A DNA stretch of 64,000 nucleotides, from positions 6,572,001 to 6,636,000 of the forward strand of contig JBBMOL010000013.1 in the NCBI GenBank assembly GCA_037954665.1. The letters are read 5' to 3'. Positions 12,615 to 24,174 of the stretch are shown here, piece after piece. The notes below the pieces were generated by a model. The model was not told where the DNA came from. It searched no databases and worked only from the letters and a program-made list of their open reading frames with translations. This DNA is from Laguncularia racemosa (Eukaryota; Streptophyta; Magnoliopsida; Myrtales; Combretaceae). Numbering within the stretch: position 1 is the stretch's first letter; every line of letters starts with the position of its first letter. Both the position numbers and the translations under genes were made by a program.

Positions 12615-15061
12615 TGTCGAACCTAATTTTGGATTTTTTCTTAATCAACCCATATTAAGTCCAACCCAATTAATATAAGTTATTTGATAGTAAAATTAAG
12701 AAAAAACTATATTTTTAATTATTTTAAGAAAAATTGGATTAGCCACTAACCTAAGTTGGAAAATAAGATAAGTTAAGGTTAATTAGATAGATTAACCTTA
12801 ACTAGCTACTGGTCTACAAATTTTTAAGGAATTTTTTTTTGGAAAAATATTAACAAAAAAATCTAGACTCGTGAGCTATCCTATTGAAACCTAAATGGTT
12901 ATTACTTACTATTTTTTTTTCAAGAAAATGAATTAAAAGCTTCTTATGAATTCCCTTTATCATCACATGTGCAAGATATAATTTTTTCATATAACGCACG
13001 AAATAAATCAAAATAGCATGGAAAATTTTTAATCTTTTTTTGTTACAAATTTTCTATTCTTATTTAAAAATGAAATAAAAGAGACTAAAAACCTTTGCAT
13101 TTCTGCTTTAATTAAAATTGAATTAAAAATAGAATAAAATATTTTTACGTTTTTATATTATAAATTGAGATTTTAAAAGGATAAAGTTTTTGTAATTTCT
13201 TTTATATGGTAAATTGAAATTGAAAAAGAATAGTTTTTTTTTTAATTTTATATGTGGTTGCTCCATAAGTGCTTACATACCCACTAATCATGATTAAACC
13301 AACATAGTTCTGCTTTCATAAAACTTTAGTGGATTGATTAATTTTAATTATGGAAATAGGTCAGGTTTACGTTTATTATTATTTTAATTTTTTTTAAAGA
13401 AAAATTCTAAACTTAGACTTTATTCCTCAATTTTGAAAAAACGAACTAAAACCCTCTAGTTTTAAAAACATCAATTAAAATTTTATTTCATGAAAATCAT
13501 TTTTCTAGGTGAGAAAACATTTTTTATATTTTTCAAAATAAAACCATATCCTATATAATAAATCATATTTATTTTTTTTTTAATTTTTTCAATTTTTATA
13601 TCTTTATATTTATAGATTAAGTATTACTCATTATTTAAAAAAAAAAACTAATTGGGAACCTAATCGTCCCTAGGCGACGATTACATCGCAACACCTAAGG
13701 CCTACACAATGGCTCCCTCTTAATTACTTATTTTACTAAGTCATTAATTTTCCTAAATATATTCTAAATTAACTAAATTAAATAAATTAAGCTAAGATCA
13801 TTAAACTAGTTATATTTATATTATTAATACTAATTTTATTAATCATACCTATTTTATTATTTAATGTTTATTTTAATAATCAATTAAGCATCAATTACTG
13901 AAAAAAACTTATTGGGTTACGGGTTAGATACGGTTTGCTGTGCAGGTTGGTTTGGGTTAGCTTCGGGTCAGACTCGGGTTGAATTCATGGACTTGGATAC
14001 GGGTCTGATCGGGTACGTATGTAGGTGTGAAAAATGGCGTGTCAGGCCTTGCACTTAGGTTATTCCGAATTGCGGCACTTGAGCACCCAATGGCGACCAC
14101 CACCTCCCTTCTTCGGCTCGTTTGATTTGCAAGCTATTGAAAGTGAAGGTGAGGTTTTTCTTAATCTACGGGGCTTGTGGAGCCTATTGCTACTTATAAT
14201 TGGCTTTAAGGTTATGCATGTGGGGAGGAAATATAGAGAGAACATGGGTATAGATGCCTTAGAGAGAGAAAGATTTCATGGCCTCTTGTTTTCATTCCAA
14301 CACCCCCCTCTGATTTGTTCATCTTCACCTCTATTTATAAGTGCATTAGGACTAAGTGTGGATAAATTCAAATCTTTCATGAAAATTGCAACACTTAAAC
14401 TCTTTTTTTATATCTTTTAGATTTAATCCGATTTTCATTTGTTTATTTATTTATTTTTCTTCTTATTGATTCACATTAGAGGTTTGATAAAATCCATTTA
14501 GTTTTGTTTAGCAATTGTCCCGTAATCTTCTCCTGTTGTTGTTTTTTTTTTTCTTTTTTATGCATTTTTTGACCCCTGTCTAAGGAAAGAGATGATTATG
14601 TGCTTTACACATGACTTGCTTTAGCTAATCAGACGCTGCCACATGGTAGCTGGAAAGGAAAAAAAAAAAGAAAACAGCACAAAGTGCCTCTTGTAGATTT
14701 CAAACTCATGACCAACATTTCTCGTACACACATCTAGGCGCACACACGGACCAATTGAGCCAACCCTTTTTGTCAATTTTTTATTGCAATCAATTTGCAT
14801 TTAAGCTATCGGTTCTAATTAATTTTTATTGATTTGAGGTTCCCGAGCTTAATTTAGAGGTCCATATCTCTTTAGTTTTGTTGAAAATATTCATATTTTG
14901 TTATTTTATTTTTTAATTAAAAACATTATTATTATTTTTTGTTATTATTTTTCATTTAATTTTTATTATCTTGTAAACTAGGCTTTTTATTATTACTATT
15001 ATTTATTTATTATTATTCTTTAAAAAAAATCTATATGAGGGGTAAAAATGGGGTGTTTATA
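12615..15061 (-). repeat. Solo LTR of the Tat family, inserted in the hAT transposase gene
   Basis: Read on the minus strand, it starts TATAAACACCCCATTTTTAC and ends AAAATTAGGTTCGACA, matching the start (TATAGACACCATATTTTTAC at 22167) and end (TTAGGCTCG) of the surrounding element's LTRs. It also shares the GGTATGTAAGCACTTATGG block. The length is 2447 bp, with no internal domain. It is flanked by GAACG (12610-12614) and GAACA (15062-15066), a 5-bp target duplication with one mismatch. Removing the LTR and one duplicate rejoins the transposase frame at NSPKGT|IYLLS without a shift, which independently confirms the ends. The 128-codon open frame at 14034-14420 is chance coding inside the LTR. 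Confidence 0.88.
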
Positions 15062-15731
15062 GAACAATCTACTTATTGTCTATAGATGCTTATGATATAT
15101 CTAAGACAACCGACAAAGTTTTTGCAATGTTAGATGATATTGTAGAGAAGGTTAGAGAGGAGAATGTTGTACAAGTAATCACAGATAATGTTGCAAATTA
15201 TAAAGCAGTAGGGAAAAATTGATGGAGAAAAGAAAATGCTTATATTGGACATCTTGTGCAGCACATTGCATTGATTTGATTTTGAAAGACTTTGAGAAGA
15301 ATTTAAAGATCCATCAGGGGACAATTGTAAAAGGGAGGCAAATTACTACATGTATTTATTTTAGGACTATATTTATCTCAATCTTGAGGAGATACACTAA
15401 AGGGAGGGACTTGATTAGACCTGGTGTAACTCGTTTTGCCACTATTTGACATTAGGTTGCCTTAGTGAGTTAAAATGTGAACTAATGACGATGTTCACTT
15501 CAAGTTACTGGAAATCATGTAAGTATTTGACCACAAGAGATGGAAAGCGGATTCAAGAGGTGGTTTTGGATAGTAGGTTTTGGAAGAATGTTATTATTTG
15601 CCTTAAAGCTACATTTCCCCTAATTAAAGTGCCAGCTATGGGTTTTATTTATCCAGAAATGGATCGTGCTAAAGAGGAAATTAAAGCAAATTTTAACAAT
15701 GTGAAGAAAAGGTAACATCTTAACTTATTAG

Positions 15732-15779
<48 letters not shown>

Positions 15780-16717
15780 CTTTAGTATTCATTTTAAATT
15801 TTCATTTGTAAATTGAAATCATATTTATTTAATATAGTTATGGACTTATCTTCAAGATTATTGACAAGAGATGGGAGCTTCAACTTTACAGACCATTGCA
15901 TACTGCAGCTTATTATTTGAATCTCCGTTACCATTATAGTCCTAATTTTAAAGTTGATGTTGATGTTAAGATTGGATTATAGCGTTTGGTTTTTAATCCA
16001 ACTAAAAGATGTAAGATTGATATACACCTTGAAAGATTTAAGGATGCTAATGGACTATTTGGTATTGAAAGTGCAAGATTAGCAAGAGACAAAAAAGCTC
16101 TAGCTAAATGGTGGGATTCATATAGAGATGAATGCCCAGAACTACAAAAGTTTGCTATTCGTGTTTTAAGTTTGATTTGTAGTTCTTCAGGTTGTGAGTG
16201 TAATTGGAGTGCATTTGAAATGATATAGTACAAATAGTTTTTTTATTTGATTTTATAAGTTATTAAGATTATCAATCTTATAAAGTTATAAATAACCTCG
16301 TTGATTTTTAGGTCCATACCAAAAAGAAGAATAGGTTGCATCAACAAAAGATAAATGATTTAGTGTTTGTAATGCATAACTTGAAATTAAGAAATAGGAA
16401 AGAAAGATGCATTGTTGACACTTTTACTTTTATTATTGAAGATCTCTCATATGATGATGAATGGATAGTTGAGGAAGAAAATATGTTTAATTCATTAAAT
16501 GAGAATGAGGGTGTATTGCATATCCCTCCAAGTGTAAGGGGTGAAGAAAAAGGTGATGATGACGAAGAGGAAATTGGTGCCAATGTGAATTTGGAGTCTT
16601 GGAAGTAAGTCCTTGGTCCTAGATGATTTAGAGATTCATGATATTGATGATGTTGAAGCTAAAATACAAATAGGAACTTCAAAAGATTTGGAATTAGAAG
16701 ATATGGAAATCACTAGT

Positions 16718-17296
16718 GCCCGATAGGGAAATCCCAATTCATTGGTCCTTTCGATACAATCAAATAGAAAGCCCCAAGGGCGCCATATTCTAGGAGCCCA
16801 AACTATGTGATTGAATAAGTCCTCCTCTATCTGTTGCGGGTCGAGGACTCCTTCTCCTTCCCCTTCTTCAAACTCCGATTCGTATTTTTCATAGAGAAAT
16901 CTCTGATCAACGATAGAACAAGATCCGTTTTGCATCATATCTAAAGGATTCCTTGGTTTGGGCCGAAGAAGCAATGTCACTCGATCATTATCAAACTGAC
17001 TGCAAGGATTTGCTGCTGTTATTGGCACTCGATTCAGGAATAGCAGCCTTATATATAGGCCTTATCTTCTCTTTAAAAATCTTTGCTTTTGCACTTCGAT
17101 CCAAGTTCTTTTTGGCACCTACATCGGCCAATGCAATCAAGTTTAAATTTCGATAGGCATTTCACCCTTTGCACCCTTATTCAATGATTTCGGAGTGAAA
17201 GAAATAACCCGGAAAAGTCCTCCAAGCCGGTACCAATACCAATGCCATCGGTTAGTCAGTCCAATAGCTTCTTTCTTTCTAGCTGTCCCAAGCCAG
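16718..17296 (-). other. ycf2 (fragment): Organellar DNA insertion carrying a plastid ycf2 fragment
   Basis: The minus strand from about 17000 down to 16718 encodes a piece of the chloroplast protein Ycf2, including FDND, TLLLRPKPRNPLDMMQNGS, SIVDQRFLYEKYESEFEEG, LDPQQIEEDLFNHIVWAP and GFLFDCIERTNELGFPY. Ycf2 is a very large plastid protein; only about 90 residues are present, with no start or stop, so this is not a functional gene. The adjoining 17001-17296 is non-coding, less AT-rich than its surroundings and organelle-like in character; I suspect mitochondrial DNA but cannot confirm it. Plant mitochondrial genomes often hold ycf2 pieces, so the whole block could have come as one mitochondrial fragment (NUMT with plastid-derived DNA) or directly from the plastid. 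Transposase-like acidic coding sequence lies on both sides. Confidence 0.82.
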
Positions 17297-17705
17297 GGTT
17301 TAGTACACTCCATGATGATGTTGACATTGATAAAGAAGATGTAGATGATGATGGTGATATGGATGGGAAAGATGGTGGAAATTTTGATGATTTATTTTAG
17401 TTGTTTTGTATTATGATTTATGAATTCATAACTTTTATTGGGATGTGTGGTTGATTATCTATATTATACAAATTATACTTAATTATTTATATTATGACTT
17501 TTATTGCGATTTATGACCAAAATATATGTTGAATTTCCTTATTTCTATTGTCCGTTATATTTTTTAATGATTATTGTAAGTAAATTTACAATATTTAAAA
17601 GTTATTTTACAAAAGGTTGTAAGAACTTATGTTTCTACGTTTTGATTATATGAATCCTTGGGAGATTCTACATAAAATTGCGATTTCGACAACTTTGGCT
17701 ATAAT

Positions 17706-20078
17706 AATGACAATAATAATAGCGTCGATATTTCTACTGACTCAAAGGTATCTACTCTGGAATAGATTGTGAAGAAGATAGTTGAAAAAATTCAATTTCT
17801 CACTGAAGGCATCAATTTTTTTAGGGCCCTCCAACCATCACAAGAGGGGCATTCAAAGGCCCACCTTGAAGAGACAATTGAAATTCCACTTTATGAAAGA
17901 ATTAAGCTTAACATAGTAGTTAACATAGGCCTTAATATTGAGGACCTAAAAAGTGAATTGGAAAACTAACAAAAGGAAATAGAGAGAAAATTATTCCAGC
18001 AAATTTCTAACAGGATAAAAGTTCTGAGAGATCATCAAGGGTTTGATCAAATCACCGACATTGCTACAAATGACATAGATGCTTATCCGGAAAAATTCAA
18101 AGTACCAAACTTTGAAAAATATGATGGGACTAGATGCCTTAAGCTTCACGTAAGGTTGTATTTATGCAAGATGGCTTGTTATACCAAACATAAGCAGCTA
18201 TTGATCCAAACTTTCCAAAACAATATGACTGGGCTCACACTGACTTGGTACACCCAACTAGATCTAAATGAGACTAATACATGGGAAAAATTAGCTCGTG
18301 TGTTTTACAACCAATATAAGTTTAATCTAGAGATAACCCCTTCAATATGGGATCTTTGAACAATGAACAAAAGTAACAAGGAAATCTTTATTAAATATGC
18401 CTAAAGATGGAGGGGCATCGTAGTTACAGTCACTTCTCCTCTCCCAGAAAAAGATCTCATCTCTGCATTCATCAACACATTAGATGAACCATATTATGGG
18501 TATTTGATTGGCAGCACTATGTCCAATTTTGGAGATATAATAGCTACTGGTAGTAGAATTGAAGAAATCATCAAAATGGGGAAGCTGACAAGAAAAATAC
18601 CAGCCTTACCAGATTCTGAGGCAACTATAAATGCTACAATATTAGAGCCTACACAAAGTAAGAAAGGCCAAAAGACACCTAGAAGGAAATTCACTTAAAT
18701 CTTTGTCCCATTGTCATAAGTTTTTGATCATCTAAGGAGAGATAGCTTATTGTATCCTAAATATCTGATGCCAGGATACAGACTAAGAAAATGTGATCCG
18801 AATGCACAATATGAATACTACATAGGCCAACGTGGACATGCTACAAATAATTGTTGGGAGTTGAAAAATAAGATCCAAGACTTAATAGATACGAGGGCAA
18901 TCAAACTAGACTTTATCCATGACTTAGGGCATATTATCAACATGTTGAGCTTAGATGAAATTGAAATGGTCTGAAGTTTGGAAGAAATACTAGTGCCTTT
19001 TGAGGAACTAGTCCATGATTTAAAACAAGTTGGTCATCTACAAAAGGTAGACTTGAATGATCAAACTTGAGTCGAAATCGAGGTGCAAAGGTTAATGGCT
19101 TTTGGGGTCATCATGAAAGAAAAAGCTATAGGGAAGAAGCCTATCATTTAACAAAGAGTAACATCATATGAAAAAAGACTTATAGCTTTAGAAGAAAAAG
19201 TAATGACCTTAGGGGATAGGATTGTTAACCTAGAAATGGCCTTGGGCATTGTATTGGAAAGATTCCAACCTACTACTCCTTTTACTGAGAAAACACCACT
19301 TCTTCAAACTTAGGGGGAATTGTTAAGCTCCAATAACAATGAGGGGCAAAAAAGAAAGAAGCTAGAGGCAAAACCAACAAGCAAGAAAATACAAGTCCAA
19401 GGTTATGGAAGGCGATTTACTCCATTCAAGATCTCGATGGCTCATGCCTTCATTAAGTTAAGGGAAGCTGGGATCATATCCTACGAAACCCCTAAACCAA
19501 ACTATAGGCCAAGGAACTATGACCCAAACACATAATATGACTATCATATGGGTCAAAGAGGTTACTCAATTGAAAACTGCTAGGGGTTGAAGAATAAGGT
19601 TCAAGACCTCATAGATTCAAAGATTATCTAACTAGACCTCTTGGAAGTCAGTGGGTCCACATATAAAGACAATCCTTCCCCAAGCCATGAAGGACTATCT
19701 TTAGTACCTAATGTTGAAAGTCTGCTACTACCATATGATAAATTGACCAATCATCTAAAACAATTAGGGATACTGTCTAGGGCATGAGAGTGAGAGGCAA
19801 ATGTTAGCAAGTTAAGACGGTTAATCTTTGCCTAAGTTGTCATAGTAAAAGAAATGAATCATTTGAATAAAAGTTCTCTATTGGCATTTCTCTTAATTTT
19901 TGTTAACTTTAGAGGCATGATGTTTAAGGCACTTAACTTGAGGCATCAAGATCTTTTAGGGACATTTGGCCATTTAAGCCAAATAAGGAAAGAAATTAAA
20001 TACAACATCTCACTAGTTGAAAAGTTTAGGATGAAAAGAGGCAAATCACATCCTAAACGCACCCCTTTAAATACTTGA
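17706..20078 (+). pseudogene. Tat-lineage gag (start at 10022, split by the hAT element), many in-frame stops
   Basis: The frame begins with ATG at 10022-10024 and five codons, is cut at 10036 by the hAT element, and resumes at 17706 in the same frame. A gag capsid region is clear: FKVPNFEKYDGTRCLKLHV (18092 on), LTLTWYTQLD, YNQYKFNLEITPSIWDL and LPEKDLISAFINTLDEPYYG. It is followed by two copies of a zinc-knuckle-like module, GQRGHATNNCWELKNKIQDL (about 18820-18890) and GQRGYSIENC...LKNKVQDL (about 19550-19615). Everything from 17706 to 20078 stays in one frame, broken only by stops: 17763, 17967, 18357, 18402, 18696, 18972, 19533 and others. All of those checked could be CAA, CAG or CGA changed by C-to-T. 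The gag would package element RNA; no pol follows. Confidence 0.8.
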
Positions 20079-21450
20079 GAAGTTGAGTGTCATCATTGTA
20101 AGGTTTTCAGACTCATTTCTTAAAGGAGTTCCATCATGAATTTGATACGTAATTTAAAATGATGTTAGGTATTTGTTTATTTATCCTAAACACAATTATC
20201 TCTTGTTAAACCTGTTTAGTTTTTTCAAAATCCAGTAAAAAACCACACCATAATAGGGCAATTAGGCCATCGATTAGGAGAAAAGGATGAACTAATTTGT
20301 ACTTGCCTTAGTTGTGTTAATTTAAGGGTAATCAATTGTCATTGATAATTTATTTTCTTTGAGATTAAGAAAAGCCTAGATCATGAAAATTGTAAAAAAA
20401 ATCCAAACACTTTGAACTATAAGTCACCCAATAAAAAAGAAACAATCACCTCTTGTGTAATTAAAAATAAAAAAAAAGAAAAGAAAAAAAGAAAAAGCTT
20501 AAGAAGGTGACTAGAAGTGAGCCTAAAAAGGTTCGAAAGCATTAAGGGCAATCGTAAAAGCCAGCAATCTACAAGCCTCTAAAGTCTATAGTTTGAAACC
20601 AAGTTCTGCCCATAATATCAAGATTTTCAGTACGTAGATCCTAGACAAAAATTATTTTTGAAATTAGGGCAAGCACACCTCTAAACCCAGGTTAAAGTAA
20701 TGATAAGCCTTTCCATCTTAACCAGAAGCCCATGATACATTACAAATCTAAAAAAAGTGAACTATAATTTTTAAAATTGTAGTCAAAAGTGAAATTTAGA
20801 CCTAGAAAAGGTAAGGAAAGTCCTTTTAGACTAAATTGATCATTAGTGAGATGTCTATTTTCAAGTAGAAAGATAATTGAAGCCATTTCCAATGGAATAA
20901 AAGTCATTCACCTCAAGTTTAATGATCAATATTCCAATAAAGGAGCTTAAAGTCTCTAAGGAAGAGTTTAAAGCCTCTAAAGAATGAGATCCCCTAAAAA
21001 GAAAGAAATCCTCTAAAGAAATAGTCCCTAGACAGAGCCAGTCATTATGGGCTCATTGCTTAGTAAGAGTACTTAGGAATCTATAAAGAATCTATACCTA
21101 TAAGAATCTTAAGTTAAAAAAAAAACATAAGATTGTTGTTTGAATTTGGAAAGCTCTTAGTCAATTGTAATGACCAACTTTGTTCTTTTTAGCATGTTGG
21201 TTCTAATAGCCAATTCTTGTTTAAGTCAAAGTTAATCCATTTGCCTTAGGGCCAATTTTGTCTATTCCTGCTTGTTAGCCTTAACAATCAAGTTTTATAT
21301 ATTTAAATCTAAGTCGAAAGTCTTCATCTTGTTTTTGCCTTAGTGACATTGTCATTTAAGCTATTCTAAATCAAGGGGACTTTTGTCCCACATGTTAGTT
21401 TTATTTTAATTCTTTAAGTTATAAGATCTCTTTGTCATAATTCCTATGGT
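20079..21450 (+). other. Non-coding 3' region of the Tat element
   Basis: The frame closes soon after 20078 and no protease, RT, RNase H or integrase motif appears in any frame. Purine-rich, poorly structured sequence fills the interval, with repeated phrases such as CCTCTAAAG near 20940-21010. Confidence 0.5.
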
Positions 21451-21454
21451 TTGC

Positions 21455-21985
21455 TTGCTCATTAGAGCACTATCTAGTTTTAGGGTTACTTGCTCATTAG
21501 GGCGTTATCTTAAGTTAAAGTAAATGGAATGCTTACTTATTAGAGCACTATCTAGTTTTAGAATCACCTTCTCATTAGAGCGTTATCCTAAGTTAAAGTA
21601 AATGAATTGCTTGCTCATTAAAGCACTGTTTAGTTTTAGGATTGCTTGCTCATTAGAGCGCTATCTTAAGTTAAAGTAAATGGATTGCCTACTCATTAGA
21701 GTGCTATGGTAGGTTAAAATAAATGGATCATTTGCTCATTAGAGTGCTATCTAGTTTTAGGATCGCCTACTCATTAGAGCACTATCCTAGGTCAAAGTAA
21801 ATGGATCGCTTGCTCATTAGAGTATTGTATAGTTTTAGGATTGCTTGCTCATTACAGCGCTATCCTAGGTTAAAGTAAATGGATCACTTACTCATTAGAG
21901 CATTATCCAGTTTTAGGATCGCTTGCCCTGTAGAGCTTTATCCCAGATTAAAGTAAATTGATCACCTACTCATAAAAAGTGATAT
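21455..21985 (+). repeat. Tandem-repeat array in the Tat 3' region
   Basis: Roughly 85-90-bp units repeat about six times. Each is built of two half-units that both begin (T)GCTCATTAGAGC: one continues ACTATCTAGTTTTAGGATCGC, the other GCTATCCTAGGTTAAAGTAAA. Spacing is regular but copies have diverged by several substitutions. Tandem arrays in the untranslated region upstream of the 3' LTR are known for Tat/Ogre elements. Confidence 0.75.
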
Positions 21986-22166
21986 CCCTATTTTCAAGAT
22001 TGAAAAACCAAATCCTTTATTAGTTTGACAACTTCTTCACCTTCATTTGAGTTTTCTAATGGTTTTCTTATTAGAGCACCAATAAAGCTTTTTTAGGTAA
22101 AAATGACTTGTCTCTTTGGTCTTTATGGTAAAAATTTCCTTAAACTTCATCATAAAGAGAGGTAAC

Positions 22167-24123
22167 TATAGACACCATATTTTTACCACATTATATATAT
22201 ATATATATATATATAGTTTACAATTTTTAGAAAAATAATTGGTTTAGAGCCAAGATTGGCTTGAATCAGATTTATTATTTAGAATTGGTTTAGGATAGCT
22301 TTAAGGAATAAATGCAATTAGCTTGCATTAAAAGATTGAGGCATGAGCTAACGGCCTATTAGAAAACACACATGCACAAATATACATCAGACTAGAGTTC
22401 GATTTTCCCAGCGCATAGATGTGCACAATTTTTTTCTAGAGTAGAAGACATGGCTCAAAATCAGAACAAATGCAATTTATTTGCATTAAAATATTGAGGC
22501 ATAGGCTAATGACCTATTGGAAAACACATACGGCCAACATATAGGAGACCCGAGATTGATTCCCCTAGCACATGGGTATGTAAACTTTTTTTTTTTTTGG
22601 AGTGGAAGATGTACGTTGAACCACGATTTTCGCTTCTTTTTCCTTTGGCTAAGTTCCTCGTCATTCTTCCTTTTTGGTCAAGCATCTTTAGCTCAATTTT
22701 TATACAAACTTTGATGTGATTTCACCATAAATAATGGTGGAGTTATGTAGATAACATGAGATTCTATAAACCCCACACAAAAACTGAGCTACGTACATTC
22801 GTTTAAAGGATTAAATTTAACCTCAAAAATTGAAAAGAATTTTTTTGAGATACTTGCCAATTATAAAGCTGAACAACTAAAGGCAAGAATTGAAGTTTCC
22901 TCTCACTTGAATGTTTGATTGCAGATCTTACACAATAATTCCAAGTCACCTAATCTTTCCCAATCCGCCACTTGTCTTCGATAGAAGGAATCTCCTAAGC
23001 ATATTCATCGTAGGAAGATTACGGTAGATTGAGTTGTTAAGGACTTGCCAAGCTTATTTTGGACACACAGCAATAGAAACACACTCAAATCACCTCCATT
23101 CAAGTTCAATACATTCTTTTTCTCTCTAGTAGTCTCAACCGGATTCCTATTACCTCTCTCTAGAATTTCTCTCACTACACTCAACCTTGAAGCATGAAGT
23201 TAGTCCGATTAGATTCCTAAGCCCTCTTAGTTTTAGAAAAGACTAATTTCGAGCTTCAATTGGATTGTGAGCAGTGTTCAATCGAGGAGCCCAAATTGGC
23301 TACTGTTCACTACCTTCGATCACCATCCTCTATCGCTCCTAGACTCAGATTAGTGATGTTAGTAGACTTGCAATCACTCGCGGCCTTAACTTGACACCAC
23401 CCATTTGGCTGACAATGACCAAAGCAACTCGAATGAGCTGCACTCTTCCATTGTCCCATCTCTGTGTGATTCAATTTGGACTCGGATCCATTGACTCGAT
23501 CCAAACCCAACTTCGACCCATGTTCGTAATCCTTGTTTGTTCCTTTTTTTTATTCTTATTTTTTTTTTATTTTTAGAGATATTTTAGTTTTTTAAAGAAA
23601 AATAAAAATTTTTTTTTTTTCTTTTTAAGAAATTTTAGTGTTTTTTTTTTCAATTTTTTAAAAACATTTTAGCCATTATAAATTTATTTAAAAAAACATT
23701 AGTTTTTTCTTCTTCTAATTTTTAAGACATTTTAACATATTTTTTTTATAATATTTTTAGACCTTAAAAAAATATTTTTTTAAATTTTTTTCTCTGTTTT
23801 TTTAGACATTTTATTAAAAAAAGAAAAAAAGATTTTTTTTCAAGAAATTATATTTTTTCATAATTTTTCTTTTTAAGGCATTTTAATTTTTGTTATTTTA
23901 ACAATTTAGCAAGATAGTGAATGTGAACTACGATTGGTTTGATCTTGAATAATGGATATGTAAGCATCTACGAGGTGACTTCAACAAAAAAAAAATTGTT
24001 TTAAGTAATATTTTTTCTCTTCTGTTAAATATTTGGAAAAAATAGAATTTAAATTTGGAAGGTTAAAGTGTTAATTATAGTGTTTTAAAATGATAGTCCC
24101 CGAACATAGAATCTTTGATTTTC

Positions 24124-24174
<51 letters not shown>

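Larger units (their letters stand above)
11840..17400 (+). pseudogene. hAT transposase, broken by insertions and frameshifts
   Basis: Pieces in family order are visible. A BED zinc finger lies at 11840-12079 (KCKYCNKVVSGGIYIIKNH, with the C-x2-C pair). A DUF659 region follows at about 12350-12614 (KPPSYNELRVACLKKEV, then SICNFLVNSPKGT). After the inserted LTR, 15067 onward encodes LLSIDAYDISKTTDKVFAML, TDNVANYK and WTSCAAHCIDLIL. The hAT C-terminal dimerisation region is at 16070-16230 and 16311 on (AKWWDSYRDECPELQKFA, CNWSAFEM, then HTKKRNRLHQQKINDLV), with an acidic tail ending at TAG 17398-17400. Introns appear at 15713-15838 (GTAACA...ATAG, containing a TA microsatellite) and about 16222-16311, whose donor has decayed from GT to AT. 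A frameshift near 15445 and several stops show it is dead. Confidence 0.85.
10037..17697 (+). mobile_element. hAT DNA transposon (element A), disrupted, inserted in Tat gag
   Basis: The left end CATGGTTGTCAAAATCGCGA and the right end TTGCGATTTCGACAACTTTG are inverted repeats of one another with a few mismatches. The flanking 8-mers GTGATAAT (10029-10036) and GCTATAAT (17698-17705) match at 6 of 8 positions, as for an old hAT target duplication. The element carries a decayed transposase gene (11840-17400), into which a solo LTR and organellar DNA were inserted. About 250 bp at the right end and the left terminal block are shared with the non-autonomous element at 37069-38433, which confirms the boundaries. 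The insertion lies five codons into the gag frame of the surrounding retroelement. A tandem pair of about 70-bp blocks near 10690 and 10760 lies in the 5' region. Confidence 0.85.

Noticed and set aside
14034..14420. 128-codon open frame
   Set aside because: It lies wholly inside the Tat-family solo LTR and is not conserved in the other LTR copies.
16636..17028. Working ycf2 gene
   Set aside because: Only about 90 of more than 2,000 residues are present, without start or terminus, in nuclear transposon sequence.
21455..21985. CRISPR-like repeat array
   Set aside because: The units are contiguous, degenerate and two-part, with no unique spacers, inside a plant retroelement.
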